In this document: in pieces, positions 1 to 5,386 of the stretch
How the letters are laid out: every line of letters begins with the position of its first letter
Numbering within the stretch: position 1 is the stretch's first letter
Assembly: GCA_964651095.1 (NCBI GenBank)
Contig: CAZYWO010000119.1
Span: 1-5,386 of the forward strand
Direction: 5' to 3'
Source of the DNA: SUG1106 sp964651095
GTDB lineage: Bacteria; Bacillota; Clostridia; Peptostreptococcales; Anaerovoracaceae
DNA: 5,386 nt
The notes under the pieces: generated by a model
Told to the model about the DNA's origin: nothing
Databases searched by the model: none
Seen by the model: the letters and a program-made list of their open reading frames with translations, nothing else
Made by a program: the position numbers and the translations under genes

Positions 1-74
1 TGCAGTTAAATGAAAAACAGGATAAGTACGGCGTTTGCAGATTTCCAATGTCTGAGGCAGAACTTCCTGCGTAA
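1..74 (+). other. End of an open reading frame cut by the left window edge
   Basis: The frame read from base 3 is open from the left edge to a TAA at 72-74 and gives about 23 residues ending in SEAELPA. I do not recognise the family. The stop is followed with no gap by an ATG in the same frame, so this may be the C-terminus of a separate upstream gene. It may also be the upstream part of the same gene as the next ORF, interrupted by a single stop codon. The peptide is too short to decide, and nothing else is visible upstream. Confidence 0.4.
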
Positions 75-353
75 ATGGAACAAAACGGTTTCTTAAATGT
101 AACAACCGGTTATGCAATCATTGATCTTACCCCGGACGCACCGAAGTATTCCGCACAGATGGCGGAAACAATGATTGAAGCGATGCGACAGACTAATTTG
201 GAGGCGATTCAGTCTATTCATTCAAACCAGGCGGAAGAAGCCATATCAGCCGTAAATGCCAAATATGATCAGCGGCTTAACTTGTATCGAGAAGGAATAA
301 AGCAGTGGGATACATCGGTATCGGTTACAATGATAATACGAGGAACAAAATGA
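75..353 (+). CDS. Hypothetical protein, 92 codons, possibly a gene fragment
   Basis: I do not recognise this protein. The ORF begins with ATG immediately after an in-frame TAA and ends with TGA at 351-353. Its middle (about residues 25-75) is rich in Ala, Glu, Gln and Met and looks helical and soluble. There is no signal peptide, membrane segment or metal-binding motif. The only purine-rich stretch upstream, GAGG at 54-57, is 17 bases from the ATG, which is too far for a normal ribosome binding site. Translation would therefore have to be coupled to the upstream frame, or the ATG is not a real start and the two frames were one gene. The amino acid make-up and a hairpin downstream suggest real coding sequence rather than a shadow. 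The true N-terminus is uncertain. Confidence 0.45.
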   Translation: MEQNGFLNVTTGYAIIDLTPDAPKYSAQMAETMIEAMRQTNLEAIQSIHSNQAEEAISAVNAKYDQRLNLYREGIKQWDTSVSVTMIIRGTK

Positions 354-381
354 TAAATTCCGGTTTTGCGGATAGACATTC

Positions 382-421
382 AAGGAGCGGCAGCATATCG
401 TCAAAAATGCTACTCCTTTTT
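382..421 (+). terminator. Probable rho-independent terminator after the 75-353 ORF
   Basis: AAGGAG (382-387) pairs with CTCCTT (413-418), and inside it AGCAT (392-396) pairs with ATGCT (407-411). The left arm has a four-base bulge and the right arm a one-base bulge. A run of five T follows the CTCC at 417-421. It lies 28 bases after the stop of the + strand ORF. The imperfect stem lowers confidence. Confidence 0.5.
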
Positions 422-452
422 CGATAGTTCTTCGCCTTGTACTAAAAAGTAA

Positions 453-491
453 TGCTCCAAGCATTTTAAATGTTTGGAGCACTATTTTTTT
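453..491. terminator. Bidirectional terminator between convergent genes
   Basis: A 13-bp stem is formed by 453-465 and 469-481 around a three-base loop. The arms begin TGCTCCAA and end TTGGAGCA. There is one imperfect pair, G-T when read on + and A-C when read on -. On + it is followed by seven T at 485-491. On - it begins just past the catalase stop and is followed by a T-rich stretch (reverse complement of AAAAAG, 444-449). It most likely ends the catalase transcript and backs up the terminator at 382-421. Confidence 0.8.
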
Positions 492-1152
492 ATTCGAATT
501 TTGGCGCATGTACGTCATTTCCAGCAAAGGCATTAGTTCCAGGATTCGAAAGGGAAAAATACATTTTTGCAGCTTTTGTGGTACCAAAATCCTTGTTGGA
601 ACCAGTTTCCTGCACTTCGTTGAAGGCGTCACGGAACATCTGGTTGTGCGCTTCCTCACGGTTGAGAAGAAAATCAATAGTCTCTCTAACCTTTTTATCC
701 TCTATCTGACGGTAAAGGTATTCATAAGTGACTTTTGCTCTCTGTTCGGAGGCAATATCGCTCAAAAGATCAGCGCAAAGATCACCTGTAACCGTGACAT
801 AGTCAGCGCTCCAAGAGTAACCTGAGGCGTTTATAAGCCCAGGGTTCAAGCCAAGAACAACATGGCTTTGAATTTCTCCTGCGGTGACTTGTTCCGCATC
901 AGCCTCTTCGCCGTTCAGCAGGTTTATGGTTTGGGCGATCATCTCCATGTGGCCAAGTTCTTCTGCCGCAATATCAAGGAACAGATCCTTTATTTTTGGA
1001 TCCTTTATACGAAAACTTTGAGAGATATATTGCATCGCGGCTTTAAGTTCCCCATTGGCCCCTCCAAGCTGTTCCTGAAGAAGTGCAGCATATTGCGGAT
1101 TGGACTTTTCAATTTTTACAGGGTGAAATAATTTTTTATTGTGAGTGAACAA
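490..1152 (-). CDS. Manganese catalase (non-haem, dimanganese)
   Basis: This enzyme breaks hydrogen peroxide into water and oxygen at a two-manganese centre held in a ferritin-like four-helix bundle. All five expected metal ligands can be placed: Glu35 (GANGELKAA), Glu65 and His68 (AAEELGHMEM), Glu136 (IASEQRAK) and His169 (REEAHNQMF). The spacing of the first three matches the family. The protein has 220 residues, longer than typical CotJC spore-coat relatives and shorter than the roughly 270-residue soluble enzymes, and it ends in a short tail after the bundle. It has no signal peptide, so it is cytoplasmic or spore-coat associated. The start is TTG at 1152, supported by AAAAGGAG nine bases upstream. 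It is a single-gene unit with its own promoter and terminator. No cotJA or cotJB lies beside it, so a coat role is not supported by context. Confidence 0.93.
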   Translation of the reverse strand: MFTHNKKLFHPVKIEKSNPQYAALLQEQLGGANGELKAAMQYISQSFRIKDPKIKDLFLDIAAEELGHMEMIAQTINLLNGEEADAEQVTAGEIQSHVVLGLNPGLINASGYSWSADYVTVTGDLCADLLSDIASEQRAKVTYEYLYRQIEDKKVRETIDFLLNREEAHNQMFRDAFNEVQETGSNKDFGTTKAAKMYFSLSNPGTNAFAGNDVHAPKFE

Positions 1153-1161
1153 ATGTATCAG

Positions 1162-1169
1162 CTCCTTTT
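1162..1169 (-). promoter_or_regulatory. Ribosome binding site that fixes the catalase TTG start
   Basis: On the minus strand the sequence reads AAAAGGAG, then nine bases, then TTG at 1152. No ATG or GTG in the same frame lies at a suitable distance, so the site decides the start codon. Confidence 0.8.
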
Positions 1170-1171
1170 TT

Positions 1172-1205
1172 AATTATAACCATATTATGCCCACAAAATT
1201 ATAAC
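1172..1205 (-). repeat. Two copies of a 9-bp direct repeat at the catalase promoter, PerR-like half-sites
   Basis: The minus strand carries GTTATAATT at 1205-1197 and again at 1180-1172, an exact repeat with a 25-base period. Each copy contains TTATAAT, which equals one half of the known PerR operator (TTATAAT-n-ATTATAA). The opposite half is poor at both copies. The first copy overlaps the -10 element and the second lies in the leader. Peroxide control would suit a catalase, but the sequence is AT-rich and TTATAAT includes an ordinary -10 hexamer. Confidence 0.35.
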
Positions 1206-1225
1206 TTTGCTTTTATAAAATGCAA
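1198..1225 (-). promoter_or_regulatory. SigA-type promoter of the catalase gene
   Basis: On the minus strand TTGCAT (1225-1220) is followed after 16 bases by a perfect TATAAT (1203-1198). Transcription would start near 1191, giving a leader of about 40 bases before the TTG start. The -35 matches the consensus at three of six positions. Confidence 0.6.
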
Positions 1226-1251
1226 AAATTTAAGATTTTAGTTCAAATATG

Positions 1252-1260
1252 TGCTATAAT
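1252..1260 (+). promoter_or_regulatory. Extended -10 promoter of the ribokinase-like gene
   Basis: TGCTATAAT at 1252-1260 is a perfect extended -10 element (TGn plus TATAAT). No clear -35 lies 17 bases upstream, which is common for extended -10 promoters. The start point would be near 1267, about 20 bases before the GTG start. It lies back to back with the catalase promoter. Confidence 0.65.
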
Positions 1261-1272
1261 ATTGTCGCAAAA

Positions 1273-1277
1273 GGGAG
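1273..1277 (+). promoter_or_regulatory. Ribosome binding site of the ribokinase-like gene
   Basis: GGGAG at 1273-1277 lies eight bases before the GTG at 1286. This supports GTG as the original start codon even though the gene is now broken. Confidence 0.7.
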
Positions 1278-1285
1278 ATGATTAG

Positions 1286-2176
1286 GTGAAGGTGATCAAT
1301 TTTGGTTCACTGAATATAGATTATGTATATAAGGTGGATCATATAGTTCGCCCCGAGGAAACTGTGCGGGCTAAAAAAACAAGCTTTTTTCCTGGAGGAA
1401 AAGGTCTTAACCAGTTTATTGCCATTGCCCGCTCTGGAGCGAATGTGTTTCATGCGGGTTGTGTTGGAATAGACGGCGACGGGGCATATCTTATCAATAT
1501 TCTTGATAAAAACGGAGTAAATACCTCCCTTGTAAGAAAAAAAGAAGGAACCAACTGGAAATGCATTTATTCAAGTAACACCGGAAGGAACAAAGAGCAT
1601 AATCATATGTGGAAGGGCTAATCTTACCATAACGGATGAACATATAAAATTTACTATTACACAGCTTCGTCGGGGCGACATTCTTCTTTTGCAAAACGAA
1701 ATAAACTCCGTAGATGTTATTATAGAGGAAGCACTTGCGGCGGGGGCAAAAGTTGCACTAAATCCCTCACCATTTACAAAAGAAATGAAAAAGCTCCCAC
1801 TGGATAAGCTTTCCTATGTTTTTTTGAACAGGTATGAGGCCTCTGAATTTACGGGAGAGAACCCAATGGATGTGGAGGCCTTTATCCCATCTATAAGAAG
1901 GGTATTTCCAAATGCGGAAGTCATAATGACAATGGGGAAAAAGGTTCCATACTAATTAAAAAGGGCGATGCTATCTACCAAAATATATATGAGGCTACTG
2001 TAAAGGACAAAACTGCGGCCAACGACGCTTTTATTGGCTTCTATCTTGGAATAACACTTGGAGGTGCGTCATCGAAAGACGCACTTATGATGGCGGCCAA
2101 GGCCGCGTCTATATGTGTATCAAGGTCGGGCGTAGCAAGCTCAATACCAATAATAGAGGAATGTTACAAGCTATAA
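1286..2176 (+). pseudogene. Ribokinase-like pfkB sugar kinase, broken by two frameshifts
   Basis: Joined across three segments, this reads as a pfkB-family kinase of about 296 residues, the normal length for ribokinase, which phosphorylates ribose at O5 using ATP. Segment 1 (1286 to about 1540) holds the N-terminal SLNIDY and the sugar-binding GGKG. Segment 2 (about 1551 to 1935, shifted frame) reads PTGNAFIQV, then ALNPSP, then the NRYEASEFTG region with its NxxE motif. Segment 3 (about 1945-2176, original frame) holds the catalytic region and VSRSGVASSIP. The first break adds one base, probably in the A7 run at 1537-1543. The second loses one base, probably in the G run at 1934-1937, so the frame is restored. 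The catalytic motif, normally DTTAAGD or DTTGAGD, is DKTAAND: the Asp remains, but the anion-hole Gly is Asn and a Thr is Lys. As read, translation stops at 1621. Either genuine decay or sequencing error at homopolymers is possible; the motif change favours decay. Other pfkB sugar substrates cannot be excluded. Confidence 0.85.
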
Positions 2177-2214
2177 AATATAAAAATTATATGGTCACAT
2201 ATTGAGTATCATAT

Positions 2215-2256
2215 TCTAAAATAAAAGGACGGTTTAGACCGTCCTTTTATTTTAGA
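2215..2256. terminator. Perfect 19-bp bidirectional terminator
   Basis: The arms 2215-2233 and 2238-2256 are exact inverse complements around the loop TTAG. The inner stem is GGACGGT paired with ACCGTCC and is flanked by an A-rich arm on one side and a T-rich arm on the other, so it forms a hairpin plus U tract in both directions. It lies between the stop of the ribokinase-like gene (2176) and the stop of fakA (2259) and serves both convergent units. Confidence 0.95.
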
Positions 2257-2258
2257 GA

Positions 2259-3914
2259 TTATTCAGCACTGATGATGTAATAATAAACAGGCTGGCCACC
2301 ATAAACTGTAGCCACTTCAATGCTCGAAGGAAGTTTTGATTCAATAACAGCACGAATACTCTCGGCCTGAATCTCAGTAATATCTTCACCGTAATATATA
2401 GTTACCATGGAAGTATCTTTAGAAACAAGAGCTTTGGCAAGCCTTCCGCAAATGGTGTCCATATCTCTTCCCGTGTAGATCATCTTACCCTCTTTCATTG
2501 CAAGAAGCTCGCCCTCTTCGATTTTATGGCCGTCAAAGTCGGAATTTCTTGCAGCAAAAGTCACTTGACCGGTGGCAACAGCGGAAAGAGCAGCGTTCAT
2601 AGCGTTGGAGTTGTCAATAACAGAAGCATAAGAATCATAAGCAAGCATTGCGGAAATGCCTTGAGGGACTGTCTTACTTGGGATTACAACAACATTTCTG
2701 TCAGCAATCTCAGCTGCTTGGTTCGCAGCCATAATAATATTTTTATTATTGGGAAGCACAAAAACATTTTTTGCTGGCGTTGCCTGGATTGCGGCAAGTA
2801 TATCTTCAGTGGAGGGGTTCATGGTTTGGCCGCCTGAAACTATATTGTCACATCCAAGGTCGGAAAACACTGCGGTAAGTCCTGACCCGGCACAAACCGA
2901 TACAAATCCAAATTCAACTGAGGGGTCTACTTCTGCATAGGGAAATCGGGACTCAGGCTCTTTTTGGACCTCCTCTGCGCATCCATCGAAAATAGAACTG
3001 TGCTGGATTTTCATATTTTCAATTTTAACTGTTGCAAGGGAGCCGTAGGAAAGAGCCTCTGTTAAAACTCTTCCGGGGTCATTTGTATGAACGTGAATTT
3101 TAATTATGCTGTTGTCCTCAACAAATACAAGGCTGTCTCCAATAGAGACAAGGAATTTACGGAATATTTCGGGATCTTTAGAGGTATCTGCACGGTCAAT
3201 AATGGTTTCGGTGCAGTAAGTGAAGCGAATATCCTGTTCGGAGGCGCCTGCAGCAGAAACCGCCGGTTTGCTGGCAGAGGAGCCTTCTTTAAGCGGGATA
3301 ATAATTCCCTCAGAAATAACGCTCCACATTCCTTCTAAAACATAGACAAAACCCTGGCCGCCGGCGTCGACAACGCCGCTCTTTTTAAGGATAGGAAGCA
3401 TTTCAGGGGTCTGTTCAAGGGTTTTGCGGCTTTGAATGTACATTCCATAAAAAACAGAAACGGATGAGTCGTCGTATTTTACGATCTCCATAGCTTTTTC
3501 TGCGGCACAGCGTGAAACTGTAAGAATAGTACCTTCAGTAGGCTTCATAACTGCTTTATACGCCGCTTCAACACCGAGAGTTATAGCGTTGGCAACATCA
3601 GTGCCGGTGGCTGTCTCTTTTCCACGGAGGCCCTTTGCAAATCCGCGGAAAAGAAGAGAAAGTATTACGCCGGAATTACCCCTTGCACCTCGAAGAAAAG
3701 CACCTGCGGCAACTTTGCTTACCTCTTCAACAGTGACGTTATCGTCAAGCTTTAAAAGCTCATTCGCTCCGTTCCCAATCGTCATGGACATATTTGTACC
3801 GGTGTCACCATCTGGAACAGGGAACACGTTAAGAGCGTCCACTTCTGCCTTTCTGTTGCTTAGATTATTAGCTCCGGAAATAAATGCGTCACGAAGCTGT
3901 TTCCCATTTATCAA
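2259..3914 (-). CDS. fakA: Fatty acid kinase ATP-binding subunit, DAK2-domain FakA/YloV family
   Basis: FakA uses ATP to phosphorylate a fatty acid carried by a FakB (DegV-family) partner; the acyl-phosphate then enters phospholipid synthesis through PlsX and PlsY. It acts in the cytoplasm. From the start chosen here the protein has 551 residues, the family's usual size. The N-terminal DhaL/DAK2 kinase domain (about 1-200) shows VPDGDTGTNM with likely Mg-ATP aspartates 26, 35 and 37, GARGNSGVILS at 76-86 and VVDAGGQGF at 181-189. The middle domain keeps Cys234, His274 and His276, matching the Cys and HxH that I recall as metal ligands in the Staphylococcus protein. The C-terminal domain (about 325-551) has SGGQTMNPS and VLPNNKNI. 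TTG at 3914 is preferred over TTG at 3923, because the binding site touches the latter directly and relatives usually begin near INGK. No asp23/yloU, rpmB or degV gene is adjacent in this window. Confidence 0.93.
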   Translation of the reverse strand: MINGKQLRDAFISGANNLSNRKAEVDALNVFPVPDGDTGTNMSMTIGNGANELLKLDDNVTVEEVSKVAAGAFLRGARGNSGVILSLLFRGFAKGLRGKETATGTDVANAITLGVEAAYKAVMKPTEGTILTVSRCAAEKAMEIVKYDDSSVSVFYGMYIQSRKTLEQTPEMLPILKKSGVVDAGGQGFVYVLEGMWSVISEGIIIPLKEGSSASKPAVSAAGASEQDIRFTYCTETIIDRADTSKDPEIFRKFLVSIGDSLVFVEDNSIIKIHVHTNDPGRVLTEALSYGSLATVKIENMKIQHSSIFDGCAEEVQKEPESRFPYAEVDPSVEFGFVSVCAGSGLTAVFSDLGCDNIVSGGQTMNPSTEDILAAIQATPAKNVFVLPNNKNIIMAANQAAEIADRNVVVIPSKTVPQGISAMLAYDSYASVIDNSNAMNAALSAVATGQVTFAARNSDFDGHKIEEGELLAMKEGKMIYTGRDMDTICGRLAKALVSKDTSMVTIYYGEDITEIQAESIRAVIESKLPSSIEVATVYGGQPVYYYIISAE

Positions 3915-3923
3915 AAATCTCAA

Positions 3924-3929
3924 CTCCTT
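3924..3929 (-). promoter_or_regulatory. Ribosome binding site that decides the fakA start
   Basis: AAGGAG on the minus strand at 3929-3924 directly abuts a TTG at 3923 with no spacer, but lies nine bases from a second in-frame TTG at 3914. The catalase in this window has the same nine-base spacing, so 3914 is the likely start. Confidence 0.75.
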
Positions 3930-3961
3930 AATAAGTCCTTGCTTATATAATAAAAAAATTA

Positions 3962-3978
3962 ATGAAATATACTTTCAT
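3962..3978. repeat. Small inverted repeat at the expected fakA transcription start, possible operator
   Basis: ATGAAA (3962-3967) and TTTCAT (3973-3978) form an exact 6-bp inverted repeat around TATAC. It begins right after the -10 element of the fakA promoter, a place where repressors often bind. It does not resemble the FapR or FabT operator as I know them. The sequence is AT-rich, so chance is possible. Confidence 0.3.
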
Positions 3979-4007
3979 ATTATAGCATAAATGTACCATG
4001 ATATAAA
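3979..4007 (-). promoter_or_regulatory. Promoter of fakA
   Basis: On the minus strand TTTATA (4007-4002) is followed after 17 bases by a perfect TATAAT (3984-3979) preceded by TGC, which makes it an extended -10 as well. The start would fall near 3972, giving a leader of about 58 bases. It lies in the 129-base gap after the solute-binding protein gene and indicates that fakA can be transcribed on its own. Confidence 0.7.
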
Positions 4008-4043
4008 AGAGAAAAAAGAAAAAATTGCACAAAATTAGAAATT

Positions 4044-5386
4044 TTATTGCTTTTCCCAATCCAAAATATTATAAAACATGTCAAAATCAGTACCTCCAAA
4101 AGAAAAAGAAAGATCGCGGGAAAAAACAACGCAACCCTTTGTGTAGCAAAGAGGAACATACGGCATAACGCTTTCAAAAACAGCGTAAAATTCTGTAGCC
4201 GAGATTGTTCCCTGCATGAACTTTTCCCAGCTAAGGTAAAGGCTTTCACTTGGGGCAATGCCGTAATTTATGTATTCTATGCTTTCAATTTGATACTGAT
4301 AAGGCGTTATGAGCTTTGAAATATCCATATCATTATCGATTTTAACCTCAGAGACATACATATCATAATCGTAGTTTTGCAAAGCGAGCATAAATGCAGA
4401 GGCTGAAACCGGGTTTACATTTACTTCAATTCCAATTTCATAAAGCATTTCAGCAATGGCGTTTGCAGCGTTTACTTTTACACTGCTTTCATTGCAGACG
4501 ACAAGATCCAAGGAGATGCGCTTTCCCCGGCTATTTGTGCGGAAGCCGTCGCTATCCCTTCCAGTAAGTCCCATATTGTCAAGCAAAAGGTTGGCAGACA
4601 TAAGATCAAGACTGCGTTTAGAAACGTATTGCATTTCGTAGAAATCGGGATTAAAAAGGCTTCTTGGCTCTGAGGCAAAATTATTATAGACACAATTTAT
4701 CAAGTAGTTATAATCTATAGCTGCTGCAATGGCTTTTCTGAAATCAGCATAATATGTGAAGGTAGCGCTACTATTAAGGCCTAAATATACCATCTGGTTA
4801 GATTGAAGGCCAGAGATCGCTCCTATTGAGGAGGTTCCAAGGCTGAGAGGATCCTGCCTATAAATACAGTCGTAAACGCCCATCCTCATTTCATATGATA
4901 GCAAATCAGTGTCAGTTGCAGAGATAAGCTCTATGTTATCAACAGCACAGTCAATATTTGCCACAAGAATATCGCCGCTTTCGCTGAAGGAAAATCTTCC
5001 GGGAAAATAGAGCGGCTTGTTCTCAGTTTCATAGGATATGACCGGAAAAGTGAGAAGATTGGGAAAATATCTGTTTGCATATTTAAGCGTTATTTTACAA
5101 CAAGTGGCATTTACCACGGAAATGGAACTTATTATATCAAGCGAAGAGGCATAGTAGCTGTTTACGCCCATGGCACGCTGTGTTGAATAACGAAGATCAT
5201 AAGCTGTGAATTCAGTTCCATCCGGAAAAGCCATGCCATCATCAATATAAATAAACCAAACTATGTTGTCTTCAGTATATATCTCAGAAACAAGGTCAAG
5301 TTCATAACTATAATCGTATCTAAGGGTAACCATAGATCGGTATATTAAACCGCATATATATCTGTTGGTTCGGCTTTTGGTGGTAT
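4044..5386 (-). CDS. ABC transporter solute-binding protein, SBP_bac_5 (peptide/nickel type), 5' end outside the window
   Basis: This is the extracytoplasmic binding component of an oligopeptide-type ABC importer, which captures the solute and delivers it to a membrane permease. The frame is open to the right edge, and codons before the ATG at 5333 read NRYICGLIYRSM, which fits the family, so that ATG is internal. About 447 residues are visible; the family usually has 500-550, so some 60-90 are missing, including the expected signal peptide. Numbering from Met5333, the signature DDGMAFPDGTEFTAYDL is at 31-47. YLGLNSS followed by FRKAIAAAIDYNYLI at 183-212 is the hinge and second lobe, EMLYEIGIEVNV is at 295-306, and the C-terminal VPLCYTKGCVVF is at 393-404. 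Ligand specificity cannot be read from this. At least eight Cys are present, many for an exported protein. No permease or ATPase gene is downstream; fakA follows with its own promoter. Confidence 0.88.
   Translation of the reverse strand, partial: TTKSRTNRYICGLIYRSMVTLRYDYSYELDLVSEIYTEDNIVWFIYIDDGMAFPDGTEFTAYDLRYSTQRAMGVNSYYASSLDIISSISVVNATCCKITLKYANRYFPNLLTFPVISYETENKPLYFPGRFSFSESGDILVANIDCAVDNIELISATDTDLLSYEMRMGVYDCIYRQDPLSLGTSSIGAISGLQSNQMVYLGLNSSATFTYYADFRKAIAAAIDYNYLINCVYNNFASEPRSLFNPDFYEMQYVSKRSLDLMSANLLLDNMGLTGRDSDGFRTNSRGKRISLDLVVCNESSVKVNAANAIAEMLYEIGIEVNVNPVSASAFMLALQNYDYDMYVSEVKIDNDMDISKLITPYQYQIESIEYINYGIAPSESLYLSWEKFMQGTISATEFYAVFESVMPYVPLCYTKGCVVFSRDLSFSFGGTDFDMFYNILDWEKQ

Noticed and set aside
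300..425. Alternative reading frame extending the 75-353 ORF as GYIGIGYNDN
   Set aside because: It looked protein-like but runs through the hairpin at 382-421 and ends in TAG without any recognisable motif; a frameshift here is not supported.
246..1131. Several ORFs of 79-143 codons overlapping the catalase gene on both strands
   Set aside because: They are shadows of the catalase, which has all metal ligands, a promoter and a ribosome binding site. Their translations show no family features.
1225..1239. AAAAT-ttaag-ATTTT inverted repeat between the divergent promoters
   Set aside because: It is made only of A and T in an AT-rich promoter region and is easily expected by chance.
2526..3990. 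Plus-strand ORFs of up to 133 codons opposite fakA
   Set aside because: They are antisense shadows of a complete, conserved 551-residue protein, with no ribosome binding sites or recognisable motifs.
4008..4050. AT-only hairpin with a T-rich tract after the solute-binding protein stop
   Set aside because: The stem is about six A-T pairs around three bases and is too weak to call a terminator, although the T-rich stretch is suggestive.
3980..4693. ORFs of 61-92 codons in other frames over the solute-binding protein gene and the gap after it
   Set aside because: They overlap a clearly conserved long frame, and their sequences are low in complexity or unlike known proteins.
1..5386. Window length equals that of the phiX174 genome
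   Set aside because: The genes are clostridial chromosomal genes, and nothing matches phiX174; the length is coincidence.

Overview
The window looks like an ordinary stretch of chromosome from a low-GC, Gram-positive, probably anaerobic Firmicute of the class Clostridia. The evidence is AT-rich intergenic DNA, strong GGAG-type ribosome binding sites, frequent TTG and GTG starts, a manganese catalase instead of a haem catalase, and a FakA-type fatty acid kinase. I could not place it to genus.

Layout, left to right. Positions 1-353 (+) hold the end of one open frame that stops at 72-74 and, directly after it in the same frame, a 92-codon ORF I do not recognise. The two may be halves of one gene split by a stop codon. 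Two hairpins follow: one suits the + strand gene, and one sits between convergent genes and can serve both. A manganese catalase gene (490-1152, -) comes next. A compact divergent promoter region (1153-1285) separates it from a ribokinase-like pfkB gene (1286-2176, +). That kinase is broken by two compensating one-base frameshifts and carries an altered catalytic motif. A perfect 19-bp bidirectional terminator (2215-2256) separates it from a convergent fakA/yloV-like gene (2259-3914, -). A 120-base gap with a good promoter precedes fakA. The rest (4044-5386, -) is a solute-binding protein of a peptide-type ABC transporter, cut by the right edge of the window.

The genes do not form one pathway. 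The themes are peroxide detoxification, sugar phosphorylation (probably lost), use of exogenous fatty acids for phospholipid synthesis, and oligopeptide or related solute uptake. Each complete or broken gene from 490 to 3914 appears to have its own promoter and terminator, so they look like single-gene transcription units. I found no RNA gene, CRISPR array, insertion sequence, or convincing new system. The best leads are the decayed kinase, the repeated PerR-like half-site at the catalase promoter, and a small inverted repeat at the expected transcription start of fakA.
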